The notes under the pieces are model-generated. The model was given only the letters and a program-made list of their open reading frames with translations. It ran no database searches and was not told where the DNA came from. The position numbers and the translations under genes were made by a program. DNA of 64,000 bases from an uncultured Sphaerochaeta sp. (GTDB taxonomy: Bacteria; Spirochaetota; Spirochaetia; Sphaerochaetales; Sphaerochaetaceae): assembly GCF_963677315.1 (NCBI RefSeq), contig NZ_OY781939.1, forward strand, positions 2,294,001 to 2,358,000, given 5' to 3'. Below, one piece after another: positions 1 to 12,355 of the stretch (position 1 is the first letter of the stretch; every line of letters starts with the position of its first letter).

Positions 1-1
1 T

Positions 2-130
2 TGTGAAGGGGGGTGTATCAACGGACCAGGAGTGGTAGCAAAACCTTCGGTTGCAATACGGCTCAGGGGAGGCAATAAAGCCTCTAGCCCCGTAGAAGCG
101 ATGCGTGCCATACTGAAGCCCAAGGAGTAA
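2..130 (+). CDS. [FeFe]-hydrogenase-like protein, C-terminal fragment
   Basis: This is an open frame from the window edge to a TAA at 128-130, encoding the last 42 residues of a protein whose start lies outside the window. It opens with the cysteine motif CEGGCINGPG. This resembles the last cysteine motif of the H-cluster domain of [FeFe] hydrogenases and the related sensory hydrogenase-like proteins, where the cysteines bind the iron-sulfur cluster. Fermentative spirochaetes make hydrogen, so such a protein fits. The remaining tail is not diagnostic. The stop codon overlaps the ribosome binding site of the next gene, which suggests one transcript. The family call rests on one short motif. 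Confidence 0.5.
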   Translation, partial: CEGGCINGPGVVAKPSVAIRLRGGNKASSPVEAMRAILKPKE

Positions 131-134
131 TCAT

Positions 135-614
135 ATGCATGTAGCTATAGACAGTTCATTCCTTGAACAACTTACTGCAATAACTGATGGGTGGGATGGG
201 AGTACGGAAAGACGATACTGTCATCTCTGTAATGTTTCAGCTTTGCTTAACCAGCAGCTGGAGGACATCAACTGGGTAGGGTTTTATTTGATGAGAGAAG
301 ACCGTAAGGCCCTGGTGCTCGGACCTTTTCAAGGAAAAGTTGCCTGTACTGATATCGACCTTGATCGTGGAGTATGTGGATTGGCTGCACGTACGAAAGA
401 GAGTGTACGGGTGGACGATGTACACACCTTCCCAGGCCACATTGCCTGCGATAGCGCTTCCATGAGTGAATTGGTGGTTCCCTTGGTCAGTAGTAGTGGT
501 GATGTGGTAGGTGTCTTGGATGTAGATAGTGCCCAAAAAGGACGTTTCTCTGAAGATGACCGACTTCTGTTGGAACGTGCTGCGAAGATCATTTGTGAGG
601 CTCTTTGGACTTGA
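135..614 (+). CDS. msrC: Free methionine-(R)-sulfoxide reductase (GAF domain)
   Basis: This 159-residue protein is a single GAF domain of the fRMsr (YebR/MsrC) family. The family reduces free methionine-R-sulfoxide in the cytoplasm during repair of oxidative damage. The family signature is present: NWVGFYL at about 46-52, LGPFQGK at about 62-68, and three cysteines at 71, 81 and 105. These three match the catalytic and resolving cysteines of the E. coli enzyme (84, 94, 118). AAGGAG at 122-127 sits 7 bases before the ATG and overlaps the end of the upstream gene, so the two are probably co-transcribed. Length is normal for the family. I am confident of the family. Confidence 0.93.
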   Translation: MHVAIDSSFLEQLTAITDGWDGSTERRYCHLCNVSALLNQQLEDINWVGFYLMREDRKALVLGPFQGKVACTDIDLDRGVCGLAARTKESVRVDDVHTFPGHIACDSASMSELVVPLVSSSGDVVGVLDVDSAQKGRFSEDDRLLLERAAKIICEALWT

Positions 615-638
615 CTAATTGCTTCGATGTGAGCATTC

Positions 639-644
639 TATAGT
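639..644 (+). promoter_or_regulatory. Candidate -10 element for the thrS leader
   Basis: TATAGT lies just downstream of msrC and about 8-13 bases before the first helix of the T-box leader, which is where a start site is expected. No good -35 hexamer is seen at 16-18 bases, so the call is tentative. Confidence 0.35.
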
Positions 645-651
645 ACAAGGC

Positions 652-940
652 GATGAGAAAGACGAGTAGCCGGCAGCGGATCCACAGAGAGGACTTCCTT
701 GGTTGAGAGAGGTCTGGATAGCGCCCGATGAAAACCCCTTTTGAGCTGCAGGTCGAACGTATTTGCTAGTAGGCTGTGCCGCATACCTGGCGAGACAGGT
801 ACAATGAGTGTCTTTCCCGGAGAGAAAGCCGGGAAGGGAAGCAAGGTGGAACCGCGGAACATGAGAGCTTTCATGTCTTCGTCCTTGCCGGGAGTGGAAC
901 ATGCCACCCGGTAGGGTTGAGGGCATGAAGGCTTTTTTTA
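652..940 (+). promoter_or_regulatory. T-box riboswitch (threonine) with intrinsic terminator, upstream of thrS
   Basis: The 350-base leader before thrS has the parts of a T-box. The T-box sequence AAGGTGGAACCGCGG is at 843-857, with the tRNA-end-binding bulge TGGA at 847-850. A Stem I-like region at about 655-745 has an AGTA loop-E-like motif at 665-668, an AGAGA motif at 686-690 and a candidate threonine specifier ACC at 734-736. A terminator pairs 867-877 with 922-932 over 11 pairs, two of them G-U, and is followed by seven T at 933-939. The antiterminator alternative pairs AAGG 843-846 with CCTT 883-886 and reuses 872-877 in a second hairpin, so the two folds exclude each other. By family knowledge, uncharged tRNA-Thr would stabilise the antiterminator and switch thrS on. 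The exact Stem I fold is by eye. Confidence 0.88.
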
Positions 941-968
941 TGGGAATGATGAGAAATGAGGAGATAGT

Positions 969-2714
969 ATGGCAACGGTAGAAGTAGGAGAGAAACTCTC
1001 CAAGATACGGCATTCAATGGCACACGTGATGGCTGAAGCAGTGCTTGAGATGTTCCCTGATGCACAGATAGCTATCGGTCCTTCGATCGATAATGGATTC
1101 TATTATGATTTTGACCTGCCCAGACAGTTGGTCACTGAGGACCTTGATGAGATTTCAGAGCGTATGCGTGCGATCATCAAGGAAGATAAGCCGTTTGTCA
1201 GGACGGTGGTCAGCCGCAATGAAGCAAAGCAACGCTTTGCAGGGCAGAAGTACAAGTTGGAACTGCTTGAGGCAATCCCAGAGGATGAGGAAGTAAGCCT
1301 TTACAACCAAGGTGGTTTCACCGACCTCTGTCGTGGTCCCCATGTGGATTCCACCAAGGAGCTTAAGGGTGATGCTTTTAAATTGATGAGTATTGCTGGC
1401 GCTTACTGGAGAGGCAAGGAAACCAACCCTATGCTGACCCGTATCTATGGAACGGCTTGGTCAAATTCCAAGGAGCTTCGTCTCTATCTGAAACATCTTG
1501 AGGATGTTGAGAAACGGGACCACCGCAAGCTTGGTAAGGAACTTGATCTGTTCAGCTTACATGAGGAAGCAGGCCCAGGTCTTGTCTACTGGCATCCAAT
1601 GGGCGCCCGTATCAGGCAGGCTATCGAAGATTTCTGGCGCAAGGAGCACTATGCCAATGGGTATGAGATGGTATATACCCCCCATCTTGGACGTTCCTGG
1701 CTCTGGGAGACCAGTGGTCACCTCGGTTTCTACAAGGAAGGGATGTACCCTCCCATGGAGATGGACAAGAGTGATTATTATGTGAAACCGATGAACTGTC
1801 CGTTCCACATCATGATTTACAAGAACAGCAAGCACTCCTATCGCGATCTGCCTTTCAGATGGGCTGAGCTGGGTACGGTGTATCGATATGAAAAGGCCGG
1901 TGCAATGCATGGGCTCATGCGTGTACGTGGATTCACCCAGGATGATGCACACCTGTTTGTCACCCCAGACCAGATGAACGACGAGATCCTGGAGGTACTC
2001 AGGTTCTCGCTGCATATGTTGCACTCCTTTGGTTTTACGGAGATCAATGCATACCTTTCCACGATGCCTGAGAAGGCAGTAGGGGACCCCCAGCGTTGGG
2101 CTGATGCAACAGAGGCTCTCAGGAAAGCCATAGAAACGGAAGGCTTGGAGTATGAGGTTGATGAGGGAGGCGGCGCGTTCTATGGTCCGAAGATTGATCT
2201 GAAGATCAAGGATGCAATCGGCCGCGAGTGGCAGCTTTCCACAGTGCAGTTCGATTTCAATGAACCTGAACGGTTTGACATGACCTTTGTGGACAAGGAT
2301 GGTGTTGAGAAGCGTCCGTACATGATCCACCGTGCTCTCCTTGGTTCCATTGAGCGGTTCTTCGGGGTGCTTATCGAGCACTATGCAGGTGCCTTCCCAC
2401 CCTGGCTTGCTCCTGAGCAGATCAAGCTCATTCCTGTCGGCGAGACATTCTTTGACTATGCAAAGAGCTTGGAGAAGAGACTCCGCAGCGAAGGTTTCCG
2501 TGTCTCTGCTGATCTTGGGGATGACAGGATGAATGCGAAAATTCGTAACGCACAGAAGCTAAAGATACCGTACATGGTGATCATTGGCGAACGTGAGATG
2601 GAGAATGATCAGGTTTCTGTACGCCTGAGAAGCGGTAAGCAGGAGAATGGCCTTACAACCCAAGCTTTCATCGACATGGTGAGAGAGAAGGTTGAAAGTA
2701 AGGAACAGCTGTAG
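969..2714 (+). CDS. thrS: Threonyl-tRNA synthetase, short form without TGS domain
   Basis: This class II synthetase charges tRNA-Thr with threonine. The protein is 581 residues, against about 640 in E. coli. It starts directly in the editing domain, with HSMAH at 15-19, so the N-terminal TGS domain is absent, as in the Borrelia enzyme. The catalytic core has the zinc ligands Cys277 (in MNCPFH), His328 (in DDAHLF) and His454 (in MIHRALLGS), with the same spacing as E. coli C334, H385 and H511. The C-terminal anticodon-binding domain follows from about residue 480. The ATG has a GAGGAGAT element about 5 bases upstream. It is expressed from a T-box leader, so it should respond to threonine-tRNA charging. 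Confidence 0.97.
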   Translation: MATVEVGEKLSKIRHSMAHVMAEAVLEMFPDAQIAIGPSIDNGFYYDFDLPRQLVTEDLDEISERMRAIIKEDKPFVRTVVSRNEAKQRFAGQKYKLELLEAIPEDEEVSLYNQGGFTDLCRGPHVDSTKELKGDAFKLMSIAGAYWRGKETNPMLTRIYGTAWSNSKELRLYLKHLEDVEKRDHRKLGKELDLFSLHEEAGPGLVYWHPMGARIRQAIEDFWRKEHYANGYEMVYTPHLGRSWLWETSGHLGFYKEGMYPPMEMDKSDYYVKPMNCPFHIMIYKNSKHSYRDLPFRWAELGTVYRYEKAGAMHGLMRVRGFTQDDAHLFVTPDQMNDEILEVLRFSLHMLHSFGFTEINAYLSTMPEKAVGDPQRWADATEALRKAIETEGLEYEVDEGGGAFYGPKIDLKIKDAIGREWQLSTVQFDFNEPERFDMTFVDKDGVEKRPYMIHRALLGSIERFFGVLIEHYAGAFPPWLAPEQIKLIPVGETFFDYAKSLEKRLRSEGFRVSADLGDDRMNAKIRNAQKLKIPYMVIIGEREMENDQVSVRLRSGKQENGLTTQAFIDMVREKVESKEQL

Positions 2715-2735
2715 TACAGAAGAGCATGTAACACA

Positions 2736-2759
2736 GAGAGCCGGATAACTCCGGCTCTC
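2736..2759 (+). terminator. Hairpin after thrS
   Basis: This perfect 9-bp stem (GAGAGCCGG with CCGGCTCTC, six-base loop) lies 20 bases after the thrS stop. Only a weak T-rich tract follows (ATTTCA), so it may attenuate rather than stop transcription into the peptidase gene. Confidence 0.55.
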
Positions 2760-2779
2760 GATTTCAGTTGGAGGTATCC

Positions 2780-4276
2780 ATGACACAGAGAGAAGCATAT
2801 AATCGTTTGGTTGAACTCGATCGACAGATTGTATTGATAGATCATATGGAAGCAACGCTATCCTGGGACCAGGAAATTTCACTCTCCCCACTTGGATTGG
2901 AAGAGCGGTCGGTACAACTGGGTTATCTTGCCCAGCTCCGGCACGACTTGGCAAGTTCCTCAGAAATGGGGGATGTGTTGGCACATCTTGAGGGAATGCA
3001 TAATGCATCGGATGTGGAACGTGGGCTTATCAGGATCAGGAGACGGGAGTATGAAAAAATGAAGAAGCTCCCTGCTTCCTTGGTGCGTTCAATATCTGAA
3101 CAAGGGGCAAGAGCACATAACAGTTGGGTTGCAGCCCGTCAGGCAGGCACCTGGTCGCTCTTCTCTGGTGATCTAGCATCAATGGTTGCATTGGTACGAG
3201 AGAAAGCTACATTGCTCAAACAGGAGGGAGGGGGTCTCTATGATGGATTGCTCCAGGAGTTTGAGGAGGGGATGAGGACCGACCAGGTCGCCAGGCTTTT
3301 TACTGAGATTAAGGCTCCTTTAATCTCGCTGGTGGACCGGCTTGCCTCAAAGACCGTTGATACAGGATTTCTCTATGGTACATACCCAATTGAACAGCAA
3401 CAGATATTTGCGAATGAGGTGTTGAAGGCAATGCGATTTGACTTCCAGAGGGGGAGTTGTGCCGTCTCAGTGCATCCATTTACCACTACCATCGGTTCTG
3501 ATGATATTCGGATCACCACCCGCTATACTGATCCTTCGGTGATGGACAGTTTTAGTTCCACTGTTCATGAAGGTGGCCATGCTCTGTATGAGATGGGTGC
3601 CTCAAGTTCAATCCTGAAGGGGACCAGCTTGGCTTCTGGGGCTTCTCTTGGAATGCATGAATCACAGAGCAGGCTTTGGGAGAACATGATTGCAAAGAGT
3701 CCTGAGTTCTGGCAGTACTACTATCCTCGGTTCAAAGAGCTCTTTCCTGCACAGACTGCAGGGGTTTCCTTGGATCAGTTTGTCCGTGCGATCAACAAAG
3801 TGGAGAGAACACCGATCAGGGTTAATGCTGACGAGGTCAGCTATAGCCTGCATGTAATGCTCCGTTTTCAGCTGGAACAGATGATTATCAATGGCGAAAT
3901 CTCCATTGATGAGGTGCCTGAAGCGTGGGATGCTGAGCACCGTTCTCTCTTGGGCTTCACTCCTGCATCTATCAAGGAAGGGGTACTGCAGGATGTCCAT
4001 TGGAGTAGTGGTGATTTCGGGTATTTCCCAACCTATGCTCTAGGAAATCTCTATGGAGCACAGATTTGGAAAAAGGTGAAGGAAGATTTACCAGTTTCCT
4101 CCCTGTTGCAAAGTGGTGATCTACTGGCCATCAGCGACTATCTGAAAACCTCAATCTATGAACGAGGGGCGGTCAATACCGGCCTTGAGACGCTGGAGAA
4201 GGTAACCAACAGAGGTCTTGACGCGAGTTTGTTCACAAGCTACCTTGAAGACAAATTCAGCCGCTTGTTCGGCTAA
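2780..4276 (+). CDS. M32 family metallocarboxypeptidase (carboxypeptidase Taq-like)
   Basis: This is a cytoplasmic zinc carboxypeptidase of 498 residues, the usual size for family M32, which removes C-terminal amino acids from peptides. The active-site motif HEGGH is at about 263-267. Further C-terminal M32-like elements are visible, such as the ESQSRLWEN segment that normally supplies a zinc ligand after HExxH. The frame opens slightly upstream at a TTG, but the ATG at 2780 has GGAGG at 2770-2774, five bases ahead, and is preferred. It probably recycles peptides in this fermentative organism. The neighbouring genes give no specific clue to its substrate. Confidence 0.93.
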   Translation: MTQREAYNRLVELDRQIVLIDHMEATLSWDQEISLSPLGLEERSVQLGYLAQLRHDLASSSEMGDVLAHLEGMHNASDVERGLIRIRRREYEKMKKLPASLVRSISEQGARAHNSWVAARQAGTWSLFSGDLASMVALVREKATLLKQEGGGLYDGLLQEFEEGMRTDQVARLFTEIKAPLISLVDRLASKTVDTGFLYGTYPIEQQQIFANEVLKAMRFDFQRGSCAVSVHPFTTTIGSDDIRITTRYTDPSVMDSFSSTVHEGGHALYEMGASSSILKGTSLASGASLGMHESQSRLWENMIAKSPEFWQYYYPRFKELFPAQTAGVSLDQFVRAINKVERTPIRVNADEVSYSLHVMLRFQLEQMIINGEISIDEVPEAWDAEHRSLLGFTPASIKEGVLQDVHWSSGDFGYFPTYALGNLYGAQIWKKVKEDLPVSSLLQSGDLLAISDYLKTSIYERGAVNTGLETLEKVTNRGLDASLFTSYLEDKFSRLFG

Positions 4277-4288
4277 TGAGAGGTCCGT

Positions 4289-4885
4289 ATGAATATTCCG
4301 AATAAGCTTACTGTGTCGCGGCTGATTATGGCTCCGCTGTTCTTCATTGCATTTCATCTTGGCTCATGGTTCGGACCTTCCTTCCAGGATGCTGCATCCA
4401 TACTTACGCTTGTCCTTTGGGCTCTGACAGAGCTGACCGATCTCTTGGATGGCCAGATAGCAAGAAGCAAGAATTTAGTGACTGACTTAGGTAAGGTGAT
4501 GGACCCCTTTGCTGACACTTTCAGTAGGCTGACGTACTTTGTCTGCCTCTCTGGAGCAGGCATCATGCCTCTTTGGACTTTTATCCTGATTATGTGGCGT
4601 GAATTTTCCATTCTGTTTGTCAGGATGCTGATGATGGGAAAAGGAAAGCCAGTCGCTGCAAATATCTGGGGGAAGAGCAAGGCAGTACTGTATGCGGTAA
4701 GTGGAGCTTTAGGCATCCTCTATATTGCGTTGGGGAACTGGGTTGGTGACTCCTCCTTGATCCAGATGATGCGTCCTGTAGTCACAGGGGTTTTCGTATT
4801 GGCGGCTTTGGCTGCTGTGATGTCCTTCCTGACCTATATCAAGGCTATTATCCGTGATGGTAGTCTCTCTTCCATGAGTCGTTGA
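4289..4885 (+). CDS. pgsA: CDP-alcohol phosphatidyltransferase, probable phosphatidylglycerophosphate synthase
   Basis: This 198-residue integral membrane enzyme has the full CDP-alcohol phosphotransferase signature: Asp51, Asp54-Gly55, Ala58-Arg59, Gly68, Asp72 and Asp76. Family members swap CMP of a CDP-diacylglycerol for an alcohol. By length and similarity this is most likely glycerol-3-phosphate, giving phosphatidylglycerophosphate, although an inositol or serine acceptor cannot be excluded. Hydrophobic segments flank the motif and fill the C-terminal half. GAGAGGT lies just before the start. The stop codon lies within a few bases of the next gene's start, so the two are translationally coupled. 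Confidence 0.85.
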   Translation: MNIPNKLTVSRLIMAPLFFIAFHLGSWFGPSFQDAASILTLVLWALTELTDLLDGQIARSKNLVTDLGKVMDPFADTFSRLTYFVCLSGAGIMPLWTFILIMWREFSILFVRMLMMGKGKPVAANIWGKSKAVLYAVSGALGILYIALGNWVGDSSLIQMMRPVVTGVFVLAALAAVMSFLTYIKAIIRDGSLSSMSR

Positions 4886-4887
4886 GT

Positions 4888-5676
4888 ATGCAACCTTTAG
4901 AAAACCTCTCACAAACGATAGCAAGAAAGATTAGATTCTTGCTGACAGATGTTGATGACACAATTACCACCAATGGGAAATTGCGTCCGGCTGCCTTGGA
5001 TGCCTTGTATAGACTCGAGAAGGCAGGAATTAGGACCATCTGTGTAACAGGTGGCTCAGCTGGTTGGGGAGATACCTATCTCCGCCAATGGCCGGTCGAG
5101 GCTGTGTTGAGCGAAAGTGGAGCTGTCTGTCTGTATCGTGAGAACGGTGCGATTCGTCATTTTGTACACCCTTCAATCGTGCAGGAAGGGTATCAGGAAC
5201 GAGTACAGGCGATGATTCAGCGGGTGCTTTCCACTGTCGATGGAGCAAAGGTGTCCAGCGATCAATTCGCGCGAATATTCGATGTGGCTTTTGATCATGG
5301 AAGCGAACCCCCGTTTTTATCTGAAGATGGAATTGTGAAAATTGTCGAGATTTGTAGGGACATGGGGGCTGGGACAGCTGTCAGTTCGATACACGTGAAT
5401 GCTTGGTTTGGTTCTTTTGATAAATACGAAGGCTCAAGAGCTTTTTTTGCTCAGGTGCTTGGGCTCGATGAGCAGGAAATGCTTGATACCGGTTGTTACT
5501 GTGGGGATGCCCCTAATGATCAGGTGATGTTTTCCCGTTTTCCAGTGAGTTTTGGGGTTGGAAACATAAAAAAACGAGCTGAATCGATGCAGTTTTTACC
5601 GACATTTGTCGCAGAAAGTGAAGGTGGAGAAGGGTTTGCCGAGATAATTGATGCTCTGCTTGCCAAGCGGCAGTAA
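4888..5676 (+). CDS. HAD-superfamily phosphatase (Cof/IIB-like)
   Basis: This 262-residue soluble phosphohydrolase begins with the HAD motif DVDDT, with the nucleophile and general acid at Asp21 and Asp23. The C-terminal GDAPNDQVMF motif supplies the metal-binding acids. A cap domain of the IIB (Cof) type lies between. Substrate is not predictable from sequence; relatives act on sugar phosphates or flavin phosphates. The start could also be a TTG at 4882 that overlaps the pgsA stop. Either way the pair is coupled, which makes a role in phosphatidylglycerol synthesis possible but unproven. An A+T-rich hairpin at 5675-5693 may end the transcript. Confidence 0.75.
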   Translation: MQPLENLSQTIARKIRFLLTDVDDTITTNGKLRPAALDALYRLEKAGIRTICVTGGSAGWGDTYLRQWPVEAVLSESGAVCLYRENGAIRHFVHPSIVQEGYQERVQAMIQRVLSTVDGAKVSSDQFARIFDVAFDHGSEPPFLSEDGIVKIVEICRDMGAGTAVSSIHVNAWFGSFDKYEGSRAFFAQVLGLDEQEMLDTGCYCGDAPNDQVMFSRFPVSFGVGNIKKRAESMQFLPTFVAESEGGEGFAEIIDALLAKRQ

Positions 5677-5705
5677 GATTTGTGAAAAATCTTTGAATAG
5701 AACGC

Positions 5706-5735
5706 TTGACACTATGAGAGGTCTTTTGCTATGTT
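5706..5735 (+). promoter_or_regulatory. Promoter of the first rRNA operon
   Basis: A perfect -35 TTGACA at 5706-5711 is followed, after 18 bases, by TATGTT at 5730-5735. It is the only strong promoter between the HAD gene and the 16S gene. From it a leader of about 240 bases would run to the 16S start. The part of the leader from 5869 onward is identical to that of the second operon. Confidence 0.7.
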
Positions 5736-5960
5736 ATCGGAGCACGCTAAACGACACCAAGTCGTAAGCGAGCAGATTTTTGACAGACATATGAGAGAAG
5801 AGAAGAGAAGATATACCGCGAGATGATTGCCGTTTACGGCCGTTGATCAAGCGGGTTAGGAAGCTTTAGGGCTTCCCAGTCAATTCACAAGAAATGAGAA
5901 CGATAGTTGAAAAGCTACGTTCGTGCGAGAATTACAGGGAAAACTTAAAAGTAAAGTAAG

Positions 5961-5978
5961 CCGGGCCCTCGGGCCCGG
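5961..5978 (+). other. GC-rich hairpin and half of the 16S processing stem
   Basis: CCGGGCCC and GGGCCCGG form a tight hairpin just before 16S. The same GGGCCCGG (5971-5978) can pair with CCGGGCCC after 16S (7540-7547), as expected of the RNase III stem that brackets the 16S precursor. The second operon is identical here. Confidence 0.6.
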
Positions 5979-5984
5979 AAATGC

Positions 5985-7527
<1,543 letters not shown>

Positions 7528-7660
7528 GAATAAGAAAGGCCGGGCCCGGCCCTCACAGCCGGACCCAACCAACGGTCGTCGACCAGCAGGTGCAAGTCCT
7601 GCAACAATGGCTCTATAGCTTCCTTTTCTTTTCTTCTCTTCTCTGATATGTTCGTTATAC

Positions 7661-7734
7661 GGGACTGTAGCTCAGGTGGTTAGAGCGCGTGCCTGATAAG
7701 CACGAGGTCATAAGTTCAAGTCTTATCAGTCCCA
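7661..7734 (+). tRNA. tRNA-Ile (anticodon GAT)
   Basis: This 74-base tRNA in the 16S-23S spacer has acceptor stem GGGACTG/CAGTCCC and anticodon stem CGTGC/GCACG around the loop CTGATAA. The T arm is ATAAG/CTTAT. The discriminator is A and CCA is not encoded. GAU reads the isoleucine codons AUC and AUU. Confidence 0.97.
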
Positions 7735-7738
7735 TTTT

Positions 7739-7764
7739 CAGTTGCTCAGGCAACTGGTTTTTTT
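7739..7764 (+). terminator. Intrinsic terminator inside the first rrn operon
   Basis: A perfect 7-bp stem (CAGTTGC, loop TCAG, GCAACTG) is followed by G and seven T. It stands five bases after tRNA-Ile and about 60 bases before 23S. The second operon has nothing comparable after tRNA-Ala. In sequence terms it is a textbook rho-independent terminator. Antitermination during rRNA synthesis presumably lets polymerase pass. Confidence 0.8.
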
Positions 7765-7803
7765 ACAGTGCATTTGCTAGGAATAGCAGATCAATATAGC
7801 GCA

Positions 7804-7822
7804 GGGATTGGAAGAATGATAT

Positions 7823-7830
<8 letters not shown>
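7804..7830 (+). other. 23S processing stem, 5' strand, first copy
   Basis: These 27 bases pair with 10752-10778 at 26 of 27 positions and bracket the 23S RNA, as RNase III precursor stems do. The second operon has the same stem at 14624-14650 and 17572-17598. Confidence 0.8.
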
Positions 7831-10762
<2,932 letters not shown>

Positions 10763-10832
10763 TCATTATTCCAATCCCAGGGCTGCCAAGGCCGGTCGTG
10801 CGAGATCCCTCGCGCTCCCAGGCGTTGGCCGG

Positions 10833-10944
<112 letters not shown>

Positions 10945-11036
10945 CCCCTTTTTTGCTTTTTTGCTTGTTCTTACAGTTTTATTGGACTGCCAAGACTCGT
11001 TGCATGTGAAGACCTGCAACCAAGTGTTGGAATTGA

Positions 11037-11148
<112 letters not shown>

Positions 11149-11173
11149 TTTTTTCTTTTTTCAATATACAGAA

Positions 11174-12355
11174 ATGTGTTACGATTTGTACCATATGGGA
11201 TCAATACGGTTCATTTGGTACAAAGGAATGCAGAATCTGCTTCTGGTTTATCCAGTGTATCCCTTACTGTTCAGTAAGGCTGGACTCTCGTTGTCCCAAA
11301 TATCCCTGTTACTCGCAATTTGGTCGGTTCCTGTGGTACTTCTGGAGATCCCCAGTGGGGTGCTTGCAGATCGTTGGAATCGTAGGTATCTCTTGATTAT
11401 CTCAGGAGTGCTGAGAACGCTCTGTTTTACCATCTGGTTGGTTCTCCCACCATTATTCTTTGTATTTGCACTGGGCTTTCTTGCATGGGGTACTGCTGAG
11501 GCATTATCTTCCGGCGCTGAAGAGGCGTTGCTTTTCGATTCTCTGAAGCTGGAGGGAAGACAAGAAGCTTTTGAAACCATCTATGGAAGAGGCATGGGCA
11601 CTGCTTCGGTGGCTGTTGCTCTATCTTGTTTTACCGGTGGTTTTGTAGCACATCGCTTTGGATTTCCTGTGGTGCTGCTTTTCTCAGTGGTTGCCAGTCT
11701 TGCAGCAACAGGTATTGCAATGGGGAGTAAAGAGGTGAATCTCTATAAAGAGGGACGGAAGCAACACTCCTCATTATACCTGTTGAAAGATGCGCTTAGT
11801 CACATTTGCAAGAAACGTAGTGTTGTATATATGGTACTTCTCCTCATAATTCCCATCTCCTTGCCTGGTATCCTGGATGAATATGATCCCTTGGTAGCAT
11901 CCTCCTATGGTTTAATTGCAACGCATGTTGGATTCTGGACCGGGGGTAGGTACTTGTTGGAGTCTCTAGGAGCCTTTTTTGCTCGATTATTTTCTGGTAA
12001 ACGAGCAAATATGACTGTATTGTTGTGTATAGCTGGTGGGACTTCCCTCATGTTATATGCTTCGTTTGGCCAGGTTTTCTTCCTCCCTTTCTATTTTCTC
12101 TTCTATTTCTTTCTCTCTTCAGCCGGTGTGATCCAAGAGAATATGATTCAGCAGAGTATTGAAAACCAAGGGCGATCGACCATTCATTCTTTTATCAGCC
12201 TGGCTACAGATCTGCATGCGATGCTTGTGTTCTTGTTGCTTGGCTCTCTCATCAGCATCATGCACATTATTCTTTTTATTGCTTTCTATGGTTTGTTAGT
12301 CTCTTTTCTTGTTTTTAAAGGGCAAACGAAAACCAATAAAATGGAATTTCAATAA
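11174..12355 (+). CDS. MFS-type membrane transporter
   Basis: This hydrophobic protein of up to 393 residues has about 11-12 predicted membrane segments. The MFS loop 2-3 motif is visible as GVLADRWNRR near residues 61-70. The first segment has the YKGMQNL...PVYPLLF pattern of a family of uncharacterised MFS efflux-like permeases. The substrate cannot be predicted. The start is uncertain: the ATG at 11174 lacks a Shine-Dalgarno, and an ATG at 11195 is equally possible. It lies only 25 bases after the extra 5S gene, sandwiched between two rRNA operons. Either it has a weak promoter in that gap or it is read from the rRNA transcript. Its base composition is much more A+T-rich than the rRNA genes. 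Confidence 0.75.
   Translation: MCYDLYHMGSIRFIWYKGMQNLLLVYPVYPLLFSKAGLSLSQISLLLAIWSVPVVLLEIPSGVLADRWNRRYLLIISGVLRTLCFTIWLVLPPLFFVFALGFLAWGTAEALSSGAEEALLFDSLKLEGRQEAFETIYGRGMGTASVAVALSCFTGGFVAHRFGFPVVLLFSVVASLAATGIAMGSKEVNLYKEGRKQHSSLYLLKDALSHICKKRSVVYMVLLLIIPISLPGILDEYDPLVASSYGLIATHVGFWTGGRYLLESLGAFFARLFSGKRANMTVLLCIAGGTSLMLYASFGQVFFLPFYFLFYFFLSSAGVIQENMIQQSIENQGRSTIHSFISLATDLHAMLVFLLLGSLISIMHIILFIAFYGLLVSFLVFKGQTKTNKMEFQ

Noticed and set aside
7765..7810. A separate promoter for 23S after the internal terminator
   Set aside because: A TATAGC at 7795-7800 has only a poor -35, and its start would fall inside the processing stem; not convincing.
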